Positions 11,260 to 23,490 of a DNA stretch of 64,000 nucleotides are shown piece after piece. The DNA comes from Nereocystis luetkeana (taxonomy: Eukaryota; Sar; Phaeophyceae; Laminariales; Laminariaceae), in contig JARUPZ010000003.1 of assembly GCA_031213475.1 (NCBI GenBank), forward strand, positions 6,006,740 through 6,070,739. The letters are read 5' to 3'. Position 1 is the first letter of the stretch. Every line of letters begins with the position of its first letter. The notes under the pieces are model-generated. The model ran no database searches, was not told the DNA's origin, and saw only the letters and a list, made by a program, of their open reading frames with translations. The translations under genes were made by a program, and so were the position numbers.

Positions 11260-14200
11260 ATGCGCTCTTTCGCTTTCCTGGCCACCGTCTTCGCTGCCAC
11301 TGTAGGCATCTCTTCCGGTGAGCTAAGCGTTTGGGTTCGCTCTATTACGGGGGACCATAGTTAATAGGACCTATGGTTTACATAAAAACCTATATATTTA
11401 ACCATTTTTACTAACAATATTTGGTCCTATTAACTATGGTCCTCCGTAATTGCATGAAGCAGGAGACGTAAACGCCTTCCGTAGGTTTATATTTGTAGTA
11501 TTTTACCGCGATACATCACGATTTCATTGAAGATTCCGATTTTGTCGGATTGCAAAAGGAATCGCAATAGTTTGGTGCTGCACACGTTGTGTCCCGCTAT
11601 TAATAGCAGTTATTAGCAGTAGTGCTGTTGTGTTCGACGAGCTCTACAAGGCGAATCTTGGTGCAGTTTCGACGTGTTCTGTGATGTTGCCACGATTAAT
11701 TATGTGTATGCATACGTATGCGAGTTTGTGTATCCTGTAATCTAGGTTTGTCATGAATACACCTACGGTTCGCTTCCCCCTGGAGTGGTGCGTAGTCTGG
11801 TCTGAGCCGTCCGAGCTGCAAAGCTTGGGTGCTTCACCGCTCCACCCAGCTGACTGTACCACTATATGCTTAGCGCTTTACCGGGTGTTGTCAGTCCGCC
11901 ATCAAGCATGCCTAAGGTCGTCTTGTAAATAGTTCGCAAGCGAGGACACACAGCCGCCCACGCACGATTGGTACATGATGAGCACCTTCACAATAAACTC
12001 GTTTGTGTCTCTCGGAGACTCCTGAAGGTCTGCCGTGAGAGGGTCTCATTCGCGCCCGAGCTTTAATTTTTTTTATAACACTGCAGTCCGGCTCTGGGGG
12101 CAACTCATTCAAATTCTGAGTACTTTGTCCCCAAAACGGGGGCTGCAGTCCAAAAAAGATCAAGTAAGATAAGAATAGCAGACGTCACCAACAACAGCAC
12201 AGCACCCCAGGATACATTCCAACCGTTTTCGTAGCGCCTGGTATCGTATCTTTCATATGGCCAGACGAAGAAGCATCCGATTTCCCGCCTGTTCGTGTCC
12301 AATTGAAGGGCCTGACCCGCGATGTGCCTAAATTTGAAACTTCGACGGCATTATTTGACGCTGCTAGCGATTGCTTGTTGTACACCTGGTGTATACTACA
12401 CTGCTTGGTACGCACTACTGTGGGCGATACTTGTCTGCAGCGACCACAAGTCGTTGGCGATCGTACATTGTGAAGTTACACCATCATGCATAGATATCTG
12501 ATTCAACACGATCGGCATACATATCCGGAACAAATGTTCATATATTAGCTCATTCTTATCGGAGAGCGTTTTCTCCATAATTTCCAAGGTTTGGAAATTA
12601 TTGGAGATATGTATCAATATACGGGGGCGTCCTGTCACTATTTATTCTTGAAATTCTCCAGAAACAAAAAAATCACCATGGGTAAATTTCACGTATGGGC
12701 AAACACAACCAGGAAAATATGGACGACTGCAAAAATTGCGCGAAAAAATGTCGAAGTTATTGAAATAAACCTCTCCGATAATGAGCCCGGAGTTCCAAAT
12801 TAGGGGCACCGCCAACCCGATGCCACAACGACTTCATGATTTTCATCACGAGAATGGAGATAACTAGGTACGAAAGACAGCGAACCTTCCGAGGTTAGTT
12901 CGACAAGTGTTGTACGAGGCAATGAGGCGTGTTGGCATATTGTTTAAGACAAGCTAGTGTGTAGAATGTGTGTGCCTTCGTCGGCAGACCTTGTTTGCCT
13001 GTGAGTATTATAATTGATAAACCTGGTATGTGATAAATGCGCAACATACCGAAGAGACAGACGCGATCTAAGACTTCCGATACCGCGTTTGTCGGGCCCG
13101 TTATATGTCGCATGCACCTATGTTTCGCGGCCACGGCCCTATCCCTTTTGATATCGGTTCGGATATGACTATAGTACCCGACCACAGGCATCTGATATCG
13201 ATAGTATATATGATCTACTGGTATTAAAGAAGTATCGACCTGTCATTCAAACCCCAGGAACCTGACCGGCAGCGAAGTATGCCCGTGTACTATTAATACG
13301 TAGGTGACCCAGGTACCTGGTACTTATGGTCTAGAGTGTGTTTTGATAAAGAGGGGTAGGAGAGCTACTCCAGCGGGTAAAATGCACGTTTTGCACTGGA
13401 TCAATTTTTGGTGGTGTTCGCCATGTCGGCTTCAGCGTTGACCATGTGGGGTGTAGCAGTAGATGAAGCTCACGCCACTTCCACCCCTCGTAGATATGAG
13501 TGCTTCGACGACTGACGAAAATCTTGTATGTATGTACTTTATGATGTAGGATGTATGGGCTCCGGAAATGTATTCGTCTGAAGGTAAGCAACTCAGAAGA
13601 GCAGCGACAATCGCAAGCACGTAGTTATTGCGCGATACACCGCAGGAAGAACTCCCCGCCCAAGCATGCAGTACATACGACGGTGTGGCTGACCCAAATA
13701 TACAACTACACGTTCGGCTGTTAATCCTATCTCCCGATCCTCCGCCCTTGCCCGTGCCTCCTCTTCGAACGCCGCGCCCGTCTCAGCCCTTGTCGATGCT
13801 GGCAAGAGAACAACTGTCAGTGTTTATTCCGCAGGATATGACGAGAGGACAACTGGCAGTGGATGCACCCCAGACGGCTGCATACCCGAGAACACTCGGG
13901 ACAACGTTCGCGAGCCCAACTCTCGCTGGTCGTGCCAGGGGGATGACCTCCAGAGCTCTGATGGCGAAGAGGGATGCTGGATCGACTACTACTTCGACGA
14001 CCCCCAGGACATCGTGAGAATGCGGATCGCCTTTCATAAGGGGTGCGAGAACGTCAGGACGCTGGACGTGTACGAGGACGATGACTACCACAGCACCATC
14101 GTGTCCAACGGCTACACGACCGGATACCAGAACTTCCTTATCAACACCGACGAAACCTCGAAAATCAGGCTTCGCCTCGCCGACTATGAATCCAACAGCG

Positions 14201-14340
14201 ACGTGTGGCTGAGTCTCATCGAGGTGCGTCAGCGTGAAACACCCTACGCTGGCATATATTCTTCTCAACGGTATAACAGCGTAGAGTTTCAATGGCGGGT
14301 GTCGGTTGAACCCGTTTGCATGCAGAGTTCCACTGGTTGA
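11260..14340 (+). CDS. Gene A: secreted discoidin/F5-8C-like domain protein (two exons)
   Basis: Exon 1 is 11260-11317 and exon 2 is 13787-14340, joined in phase 1 across a 2469 bp intron (donor GTGAGC, acceptor TCTCAG). The protein has 203 residues. Residues 1-19 form a hydrophobic signal peptide (MRSFAFLATVFAA...), with probable cleavage near 20-24. Residues about 28-168 resemble a galactose-binding-like beta-sandwich. R66-W67-S68 and W84-I85 match the R-W and W-I positions of discoidin domains, I100-A101-F102-x-K-G is the next strand, and W160-L-S-L-I-E-V closes the domain. Five cysteines (46, 51, 69, 83, 106) could form disulfides. The likely role is extracellular or cell-wall sugar binding, which is an inference. 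The start is fixed by paralogy: all four copies begin ATGCGCTCTTT. Unlike C and D, the frame runs 27 residues past the usual stop, so the C-terminus is family-atypical. Exon 2 is free of breaks. Confidence 0.8.
11348..11446. mobile_element. TA-flanked 99 bp MITE (family 1), copy 2, in intron of gene A
   Basis: The left end CGGGGGACCATAGTTAA follows TA. The right end CTATGGTCCTCCG is followed by TA. It lies 31 bp inside the intron, just after the donor, and is not found at this place in genes C or D. Insertion is therefore younger than the duplication of the units, or it was lost from the others. Confidence 0.85.
12067..12160. mobile_element. Diverged family-2 foldback MITE in intron of gene A
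   Basis: The inner inverted arms CTGCAGTCCGGCTCTGGGGG and CCCAAAACGGGGGCTGCAG, and the spacer with CAAATTCTGAGT, match the TTAA family at 6470, 7578 and 44151. TTAA precedes it at 12063-12066. The outer ends are eroded. Confidence 0.45.
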
Positions 14341-16870
14341 AATTGTGCACTTTTGACGAACCATCGATTCCTTTTTGAGTAGCCACAGCAGATATATATG
14401 TTAGGGTGGGTAGAATCTCTTGATTTGATGATCTATACAGGTCAGGGCAGATTTATTCCTGATATGTACCAGTTAGGATACTCGCTCGTGTTGCCATGAG
14501 GGAGGCGTGCAATCCGCTTGATGGAGCACATCTTTTTTCGTGGATCTGATATATATGCACTACTGCTGTGCGTACTCAGATATTGTACGACATCTCATGG
14601 CGGTAGGTTGGAGAATCTAGATGGCCTACAGTAGGTCCTGGTCCATCCGAGGTGTACAACCTTGCACCAGTACCAACTAAAACAAACACTCCGGTGGTCC
14701 GTATTCGCGACGTTGGCTTTTGGTTTTCCTGCGTCGAAGCCGCATCCATTCATTCGTGTTATATTCTCAAACGTTTCCGCGACAGTAGAATCCCCTTGCT
14801 CGCCCCATGGCTGTGGCGCCATCCCCATGGCGACGAGACACATGCATGCACTACGACTGTTGATGGGTCGAATGCTATACGTATATATTTCATAGGACAA
14901 ACGAACCCATTTATTGCAAGAGCACAGGTCACAACCTTGGCTTTCGGATCGCTCAAGCAGTATCATGCATGGTGCGTAATGACGTGCAGGCAAACCCCAC
15001 GTGGTTCTACACGATTCAACGACCAAACAGCGGTCGATCTACAACTCGCTTGTGGCGCGTTATGCCTGTATCAACGAGGGCTGGTTATTTCATTTTATGG
15101 TGTTTAGGTGTTGCTGCAGTCACCTTGCTGGCATGTTGTCTGTTATTGTTTTTTCCTCAGCCCTTTACGCTGGTAACGAGGTTGTTGCTTGCAACAGGCT
15201 TAAATTATGGGCACCTGCTTACACGCCCAGCCATTATTGTGAACTGCCAAACATACGGGTTTCATCACAAATACGTTGCGATGGTCCCATCCCATGACAA
15301 CGATATGAACAAGCATCAACCTGAGCGCTCTGCTGTTGCCGGCGTGACTTAACGCAGCTTGTTGCCGTGCGTGCCCTCACGCTCCTTTCCGCCGACCTCA
15401 GGTGAAATTCATGGTGGAGTAACGAAGCCTTCAAGATGAATTCTTGCTCAAGTTAACGCCCTAAGGATCGGAAACAACTCCAGCATTCCGGGTTGCCTAC
15501 ATTTCTCCCCACGTCCCTGTACTTCACCAGGTCAACCCCGAGAATGCTTGGGTGGGGGATGGTTCACGATTTGTTTGGAAGAAACGGTAGGGTTCACACC
15601 GCGGACTTAGGTTCTGGTTTTATGCGGTACATCGAATGATTATGACGGGAACGCCGGGCCTGTTGACGTTTAGGTTGCGGGTCGGAACCAGTATGCTGGA
15701 AACGTAAGAAGCATCATCTGACATATATATTCCCATACCCTAACATATTGCACCGGCATTTTATGGTTTCTCGAGAACGTTGGCTGGCGATGTCCGAAGT
15801 ATGTGTAATACGAGTTTCGGTTGTGTATGCCAGTGGGACCGTGCATAGTGGAGTCACGACGGCAGTTTCGTAAGCTAGCTACAATGGGCCAGTAGTTTCC
15901 TCTTTCAACAACATATTCGCCTTATTGAGAGCGTAGTATCTGATTGAGAGCGAGATTGCGCGATACGCTGTAGCCGGACTATCGCTGAGAGGTGGAGCTT
16001 GCTGGGTAGCTTGAATTGAAGGGCTAGCCCGTAGCTTCAAGCCGCTACCCTGGTCATCGTGTGGGAGTCTCTCGTTGTGGAGCTACAGCCGGGAGCAGAA
16101 GCTACAGTAGAGCCCACCGCCCGAGGCGACACCGCCCTGAAACAGTTTGAGGCAGGAATAGCCAATCTGGGGAAATCTAGCAACTTGTCTAGCTCCTAGC
16201 TGCAGCATCCGATGACGATGACGCGCATATGCTCGCGACGCTGCTGACGAGACCTTCAATTTGCGCCGCTTCTTGGAATAGCCCGTCCCCTACTTACCAA
16301 GAAATGGCAAGAGGCGTCTGGACCCGAAATTTCAATTTATTTGGCTCTCGCTCTCAATCAAATACTTCGCTCTCAATCAGGCGAATATATATGTTGGTTT
16401 TCGTCGAAAGGTTGCTTTCTAGGAATCACGATCAAACTCTCTGTTGATGTTGAATATTCATGGGTGTAACAGCAAAGAAGGCCAGACAACATACACTTTC
16501 AATGCTGACTCAGGCGGAGCGCTTGTGTTTGCACAGGTTATGATGCACGGGTCCGATCAGGCGCACGGTCGGTTTGATTGTTAGGTGTGTGTACGGTGTG
16601 TGTACCAGTGTGGGCAAGAGTTGGGCTGCCAATATTGTAGTGTAGAATATCGAGCAAATACGTTGCTGGTATGCTTCTCGCAGATGTTTGTTCAAGTAAA
16701 TAAATGTACTTCGTGTTGTATTTAATATCTTGAGTGGTCTCAATATCGGCACATGGTTGAGCAGTGGCGGTAACTCCGCCAGCGAGCGCGAGCAAGTTAA
16801 AGCATTTCATTTTCTTCGTGGTGTAGGTTGGCAGGAATAATTAGTTGCGGTCGTGAAATCCCAGACACCA
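14341..16870 (+). other. Downstream block of unit A (conserved non-coding)
   Basis: No gene. It contains the ordered anchors seen behind every copy of the gene: a GCGGYAGGTTGGAG-like word (14600), CAGGTGAAATTCATGGTGG (15399), GATGTCCGAAGTATGT (15790), GAGCAAATACGTTGCTGGTAT (from ~16653) and CCGCCAGCGAGCG (~16776). Reading frames across them do not stay open in all copies. Short minus-strand frames ending at 15234, 24499 and 49635 share a few residues but are not convincing genes. Confidence 0.5.
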
Positions 16871-18599
16871 TTTAACCGCATCTCATGTGTATTATTGGTG
16901 GATGGGATATTGCTAGTAAATCAAAGAGAGTAACAAACCACGACTTGCATTCTGTGCACCACAGCTTCCCTGCAGACAGACGTCGAAGTCAAGTACGGAA
17001 AATTGTTAATTAAAATACATTGCTAGGCAATTGTTTACCTGCAAAGCACCTAACCCTGGACCAAGGGCTTGGATCCGTCTAAGTTTGCTCTAGATGACAC
17101 TCCACTTGGTGTGGCAGCGGTACATCAAACATCACGTAATTAATACAAGTCACAAGGCGCAAGGCGTGAGATGACAAAATAGAATACATTTGATCGTCAG
17201 CAGTGACGCTACGAAACCGCTCTCTCTTCCCATGGCCGAGTGGTCTACCTCAGTGCGCGACTTGCGTATTTCGATGAGTATGCGTATTATGAAATAAATG
17301 TTGGATTCGCACTCCCATGCCAAGGTGTCCACCGTGAACGGGCAAAAAACGCGATGATTTGTTAGGCCTCGGCAGACGATCTTCGTTTCTGAATTCGAAA
17401 CGGACTCATGGTTTCAATTCGTTACAGTGGATTCGCAAACAATCAAAGAAAGCTCCGTACACATTATTCATGTGGTTTAAAAATTGAAACGTCCCGTTTT
17501 GCACGAAGACCTCATGACTTCATTGTGTCAAGAGAACATTTACGCACTGTTGACTTTCCATTTTCAACCAATATGCGCAACAGGACACCTCTACGCACCC
17601 ACATGCCATCGTAGAGCAGCAGACCAACCTATGGCGCTCTTCCCCTCACAGCCCCCACACAAACGTCCACCAGCTCTCAAGACAATAAGCCGCCGTCAGA
17701 GGTACTTCGTGCGCCGAGAACACAATCGATCGATACGTAACACGTCTTATTACCAATTTATCACCACCAACAACAATCGATTGCATGATTTTGTGAACTA
17801 CTGAAAATCTTAAAAAACAGCTGGTCGGAGCACGCCTCTTCACGCGAAAGTAAATCGGTGCATGATTGCACGCTCTGTCATACATGCTTTCATCGTTGCA
17901 TGGCTTTGCCGTGTAGTAGTGCCTGAATGGACTGCGTGCACTACTATATATAGTTCAGCCACGATGAGCGTCTCCCACAGGGTTGGTTCGTTGTGGTGGC
18001 TGGTGACGAAGCATATGAAACCGATACAATGCAACAAGCACGAAGCCGAGACAACCAGGAGGAGAGGACAGCCCCGGTAACTTATTTTAGGGCTTGGCCA
18101 CATTCTTCTTCTAGCACGGGCACTTTCGACTTTCTCTGTCACCGTACCTTTTTGACCTAGTTTCTGGAGACCTGGCTTTGGTTTTGTCTTCATTTGGATC
18201 ACAAACGATCGGCCCCAAAAGCTGGAGGAAGCCAACTCCATATAGTTCCCCTTCACTACCTCGGGTTACCACCTGACTGCCCCCCAAACGGCAGATCACA
18301 GGACCGAGCTCCCTAGCCAACCGGTTTGCACATATATATATTAGCGTATCGACAAGGGCTACAGAAAATATATTTTGCTTCGGGCGAGATGAAAACATAC
18401 CAGGGTGGACCGCCACTGCCTGGCCGGGTAGAATCTGGAGTACCATCCAGTATACCAGACCTTGCCTTCGAATGCCGATGTCCCAATTATTCAAACTGTT
18501 GCAACAATTTTTACAACGCCAAGACGCACGGGCCACAAAAAAGTTGTTTAGAGATCGGGATGTCAGAAACAGTCAAACTAGAGTAGGTAGATTCAAAGA
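16871..18599. other. Junction between units A and B, no gene recognised
   Basis: Neither a gene nor clear homology to the 5' flanks of genes A, C or D was found. The upstream block of unit B appears replaced or too diverged. Confidence 0.35.
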
Positions 18600-19672
18600 G
18601 GTCAATCTGGCTCGACAACATTTCTAGCCCGCCTGAAGAACACTCCGTCGGCGCCCCCGTCGGATACAAATATCTCCCTTCCCCTCCTCTCCGATCCACT
18701 ACAACCAAGATCGGCGACGCACCTCTGAACATTTTCATGCCAAGACACTGACATCATGCGCTCTTTAGCTCTCCATGCCATCAGCTACGTCGTCACCCTC
18801 GGGACTTCGTCTCGCAATAATTGAGCTAGAACCATCCTGGTACAGCATCACAGTTCGTCAGAGTATAGTTCAATCATGTTGCGTGTGTGTGGTGGCTGCT
18901 TGTCGTGTTCTATATACCGACAACCGCATAGACCCCCAGGTACTTAGAGCAATTTTTGCCGTTGGACTCGATTCACTAAAGTGCTGGACCTCTACCTCGA
19001 AATTAGACCACGAACGAACCCGTCTCATGCGGGCATATGCTTGGAAGGGTTCGGTCCAAACGTCGAGAGATATGACGATCGTCCCGCTTAGTCTGAAAAT
19101 CCGCACGATAAAGGCCGAGGTGGTCGCGCCCCTACTCTACGGGGTGTGTGTGACATAGCCTCGCGGCCAGGAGCACTTGGCTGACCTCCGAACGGCACAC
19201 AAAACAAATTCCTCCGACGGACCATTGGCTCCCAGTGCCGACAATGCACGGACCACCCCATGTCGTGTGCCAAGGTATATCATGAAGGCACAATGCGTGA
19301 GTGTTGAGACAACCCTCCCCTCTGCGGGGGTGTTTCATCGGACGACCGACGATCGATCGCCCCGTCGGGTAATGGTTTTGGACGATGGTTGGTGGGGAGA
19401 AGCCGAGACCAGGACGACCAGAAACGAACGGGCTCGATGTATAACGGACGACGTTAGGGTTACTTAGGTCACTGAGGGGTCCACGGATAGCTGCCCTTTC
19501 TTTGCTGTTCGGAGTAGAGCCGGTGTAATTGTGGAAGGTGTCTAAGAACAGTGGGAAGTGGGATCGAGGGGTCGTAGAAACGGCGGAGTGTGTTGCGGCG
19601 AGGTGGCACGGGGGCGAGTTAAGGAGGAGTTGGCTTCGCCGCGCAGCTCAAGACCATATCAGCGGAGACACG

Positions 19673-19705
19673 GGAAGAGGGGGGGGGGGGGGCGGGGCGG
19701 CCGCA
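19673..19705. repeat. Poly(G)/GC-rich tract
   Basis: An uninterrupted run of G followed by GGCGGGGCGGCC inside the intron of pseudogene B. It is a candidate for G-quadruplex or sequencing-length errors. Confidence 0.7.
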
Positions 19706-20124
19706 CTGTCACAGCTGTCGACGAACGCGAAAACAAAAGGTTTGGGTCGGGTCGCAAGGTATCGGTTCGACTAGCACTTCAATTCGAGCACTTTTCGTTT
19801 GTTTCTTGTTGAGCGCTGTTCAATGGCGGGGGCCCGCGACAGCGGCAGTACGGATACTTGTCACCGCCATTGACGAGAGTGTGACAACGCCCCCCGAATC
19901 GACGGTGGGGCCGAGACGGGAACTCACGTCTCTATCACCACCTTGAAAACGGTTTATTCTTTTCTCTCTTCGCTCTATTTTTTCCTTGTTTTTTGCAATT
20001 GTTTCCCTCCTTGTTTCCATCCCCCCTCCGCCTTCCTTGTGGCGGTCTCTTCCTCTCCTTCGTATCGCCTCGTGCGTGCAGCGGTTACCTGATCCTCGTG
20101 AGCCAGTATGCTTCTCATATATTT

Positions 20125-20223
20125 CGGGGGGCCATAGTTAGTAAGACCTTTGGTATACGTAAAAACCTACCTTATTTCACCATTTCTGCCAATAATATTG
20201 GGTCCTATTAACTATGGTCCCCG
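20125..20223. mobile_element. TA-flanked 99 bp MITE (family 1), copy 3, in intron of pseudogene B
   Basis: The left end CGGGGGGCCATAGTTAG follows TT (a changed TA). The right end AACTATGGTCCCCG is followed by TA. It is again 99 bp. Together with copy 2, two of the four copies lie in introns of this gene family, at different positions. Confidence 0.8.
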
Positions 20224-20639
20224 TAATAATAGCAGCTTATCTGAAGTTTTTGCGTCACGCGAAGTCTGTTCAATTTCATACATTGCTTTTTGTTCGTTGT
20301 ATTATTTTCCTTTAGTTCTCATCTTCTTGTCGGGCTTGTCTTGTTGGGTTCTCTCGTACCCGGTACGTTGGCGTTTCACTCGCTCTACACATTAATTAGT
20401 GATTAGCCTTGCTTTGGTTTTCCTCTGTCTCACAGTCTGTAACCACATAATTATGTGAATCGGGACGGCTACGGGGTGTACTGGTGTTATTGGGCTGAAC
20501 GAAGGGTGAGAAGGCAACACCACACCAGTGTTGGAAATCACGCCAAGAACGGTGGGATACGGTTCATGCTCTATCATTATCTTCTTTCGATTATTAGCGC
20601 GGTTGATCGCACGCGCAAAAAATGAAATAGTGCCCCCAC

Positions 20640-20920
20640 ATGACACGCGCCCATCCCCCCCCACCCTAGCCCTCTTGCCCCGCCAGCCACTACCCCGACC
20701 CTCGTTCGCGTCCCCGCCTCCTCCTGGGTGCATGGGTGTCGACGGTCCGTGCCGCAGTTGCAGCCGTCCCCTGTCTCTCTTCTATCTTCATCACTCTCCT
20801 CCGCAGCATGCCATCTCCGCACGTAAGCCTCGGCCCCGTCCTCGACCCCTCGAAACCGTCTGATCTGCCGGCCTTCTGTCCTGCCCTACATAACTCTAAA
20901 TATCCGGGCTCACAGATGGT
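20640..20920 (+). other. C-rich stretch inside the intron of pseudogene B
   Basis: A strongly C-rich stretch absent from the matching intron positions of genes A, C and D as far as I can align. It may be an insertion. No motif or family recognised. Confidence 0.25.
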
Positions 20921-22241
20921 AATAGGACCTCGGAGAATGTGTGTGCCTCCATCGGCAGACCTTCTTTGCCTGTAAGGACGTATAGTGCTCGATACCCGTG
21001 AAGAAATCGCAACATACAGTAGATTCTCGGAAACAGGCGCGATTTGAGTCTTCCGACTGACTATAGCGAGAACACCACGATCGTAACGGGCCCGCTATGT
21101 GGTGGGGGCAGCGGTGCAGGACCGCGGTCTCGGCCCCATCCTTATGGTACGGATATGGGTATAGTACTCTACCACAGGAATCACGCATCGATGATATATT
21201 GTGATGCATGAAATAATGATCGAACTCCATTCAAGGGTCCTGGGCAGTTGTCTGAGTGGCAGGGACGTATTTCTACTACGCGTGTACGAGTGTATACCTA
21301 GGTGCTAGGTATCTGGTATTGTTAAAGTGTACCAGGTATCTGGATATTCAGGCATTGAAATGCTACTCCGGGAGGTAAAAAACACGCTTTGCACCGGATC
21401 CATTTCTGGTGGTGTTGGCCATGCCGGCTGTAGTAGGCAAATCGTAATCACTCCCACCTTTCGTAGACAGGCTTGCGTCGACGACTGATGAAAATATCGT
21501 GTATATATATGTACTTGTTAATGGATTGGGTAAGGTTTAAACTTTCTCTTCTCGAAACAAACATTTTTGAAGAGCAGCGACAATGGCGAGTACGTAGCAA
21601 CTACGGCACCCCCAAGAAGTAACTCCCCGCCCATACATAGAGTACACACGACAGTTCGGTCGACACAAAGAGACAATCTATTATGGGCTGAGCAACGTTA
21701 GCCTGATACTACTCGACCCTGAACCTAGCCTCTTGTCCGTGCCTCCTCGTCAAATACCGCACCCGCCGCAGCCCTCGTCGATGCTGGCAAGAGGACAACC
21801 TTCAGTGTTTTTTCTGCTGGATATATATGGAAAGAGGACATCTGGCAGTGGATGCAGCCCAGATAGATGGTTGCATACCCGAGAACACTCGGGACAACGT
21901 TCGCGAGCCCAACTCTCGCTGGTCGTGCCGGGGGGATGACCTCCAGAGCTCTGATGGCGAAGATGGGTGCTGGATCGACTGCCGATTCGACGACCTCCAA
22001 GACATCGGGAGGATGCCCATCGCCTTTCACGAAGACGTCAAGACACTGGGCGTATACAAGGACAAGAGTTACCACGGCACCATCGAGTCCAACGGCTGCG
22101 CGACCGGATACCAGAACTTCTTTATCTACACCGACGAAACCTCCAAGATCAGTCTGTGCCTCGCCGACTATGACTCCAACAGCGACGTGTGGCTGAGCCT
22201 TATCGAGGTGCGTCCGCGGGAAGCTCCCGAATATTGACATT

Positions 22242-23095
22242 GAGGCCCTTTCCTATGCGGTTCGATGTCGTGCTTCAGATTTGTGTGATTTTCGATCTCA
22301 AAAGCAAATGACCCTGCTTGTGCAGTCCAAATTTGCAAAATCCGACCGGATTTTTTTCGATTTGAGAATCCGATCACCCAATCGTCGGACCTGGGGCATC
22401 AGCTTTGAAAATCGAAAAATGGCATGCCCTCTAAACTCAAGATGTTATCCATAACAGCAAACAGCAGCAGGACGATCGATGATTTGGATGGTGACAAAGC
22501 GGTATAACGACGGTGCTTCGCGCCCGACGCTCGGGCAGCGGGCAGCCCGTCCCTCCGTGGCCAGACTACTGCCGCCTGGAGCGGGCTCGGGCCCAGAGAC
22601 CAAGAGAAGAGCACTCAAGGCGCACCTCTTCGTGAATACGTACGAGTACTCGTAGACTACACTGCTGTACAGCAGCAGCAGTCAATCACTAAAAGGAACA
22701 CTATATACCAAGACAGGTTGGCTCTAGCGCACTCGCCACGTCTCATTGCCGCCAGACCAGAGGTAGTCAGCCTTGGCTCGCACGCTTGGGTCCTACGCCC
22801 AGGGCAGCGCACCCAGCGCGTCGCTTCGCGGCACCAAATCACAAAAACAGCAGCGCAGCCTTGGCTCGCACGCTTGGGTCCTAAGCCCAGGGCAGCGCAC
22901 CCAGCGCGTCGCTTCGCGGCACCAAATCACAAAAACAGCAGCGGTCTCGGCGTTTGCTCGAATTTCTACACACACAATAAATCAGATTATTCCGCATAGA
23001 TAGGAGGACTGTTTCGATTTGCCAAGTCAACATCTGAAAATACGATCGGGTCAAAATCTGAAGCTCAAAAGTCGAATCGCATAAGAAACGGCCTG
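22242..23095. mobile_element. ~850 bp non-autonomous DNA element with terminal inverted repeats
   Basis: The left end reads AGGCCCTTTCCTATGCGGTT and continues to GCTTCAGATTT. The right end, on the complement, reads AGGCCGTTTCTTATGCGATT and continues to GCTTCAGATTT, so about 45 bp are inverted with few mismatches. The insertion can also be seen by comparison: sequence right of it (CTGGCATA.. to AACCCGTTT, 23094-23165) matches the bases directly after the family stop site in gene A (14247-14330). It carries no transposase. Ends of CAGGCC type would suit a hAT element, but no clean 8 bp target duplication is visible. Confidence 0.65.
22768..22943 (+). repeat. Two tandem 88 bp repeats inside the inverted-repeat element
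   Basis: 22768-22855 and 22856-22943 are nearly identical (the only change I saw is CCTACGCCC versus CCTAAGCCC). Each contains CCTTGGCTCGCACGCTTGGG and ends AAAAACAGCAGCG. The high identity means a recent duplication. Confidence 0.9.
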
Positions 23096-23490
23096 GCATA
23101 CGTATATTGCTTGACTGTTTGACAGCGTAGTATTTCGACGCCAGATGAACCCGTTTACACCCAGAGTTGAAGAGCGTAACCATAGAACACAACTCGAACT
23201 TATCGTCGACTCTAAATGTATGATCTAAATGGTCCAGGCCAAATAATCTATTCCGATAAGTAGGATATCCGCTCATGTTATCCGGTAGGTAGCCGTGTAA
23301 TCTGGATGGTGTAGCACATGTTTAATGTGGATTGAACCCGTACTGTACTACTGTACACACGCCTAACTCAATATATCATAGCGGCAGGTTGGAGGAGGTA
23401 GATTATCTCGATCGCGATATGTCGGAGGTATCAACTTTGAAGTAAGGAGACCACTCCGGCGCTCAGTGCGCGCGACATTGATCATCAGAG
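23096..23490 (+). other. Downstream block of unit B, first part
   Basis: Homologous to A 14250-14640, C 38760-38960 and D 48900-49110. Shared words include GCGGCAGGTTGGAGG, GATATGTCGGAGGT and CATTGATCAT at the edge of the MITE. No gene. Confidence 0.45.

Larger units (their letters stand above)
18756..22237 (+). pseudogene. Gene B: decayed copy of the secreted discoidin-like gene
   Basis: The exon 1 equivalent is 18756-18813: ATGCGCTCTTT is kept, but the signal peptide is altered (MRSLALHAISYVVTL...) and the GT donor has become GC-AATA. The exon 2 equivalent starts at 21772 after a GCCGCAG acceptor. Two separate 4-base insertions, one a TATA expansion in GGATATATATGG near 21818 and one in the CCAGATAGATGG word near 21861, shift the frame relative to genes C and D. 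A 9-base in-frame deletion removes part of the KGCEN loop (HEDVKTL in its place). From about residue C51 on the frame is open to a stop at 22237 with the family-typical end (EVRPREAPEY). It is a broken host gene, more diverged than A, C and D from each other. The intron equivalent is about 2.96 kb. Confidence 0.75.

Noticed and set aside
13783-14364. 193-codon minus-strand open frame (and similar ones at 21725-22240, 38131-38439, 48261-48734)
   Set aside because: It is the antisense shadow of exon 2. It recurs in each copy only because the sense exon is conserved, and it has no start or domain of its own.
4325-17060. CCTAACCC-like words resembling telomere repeats (4328, 8322, 17050)
   Set aside because: Only single or double occurrences, without tandem arrangement.
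18756-18824. Exon 1 of gene B as a functional signal-peptide exon with a GC-AG intron
   Set aside because: GC donors normally read GCAAGT. Here it is GCAATA, and exon 2 is out of frame, so decay is the simpler reading.
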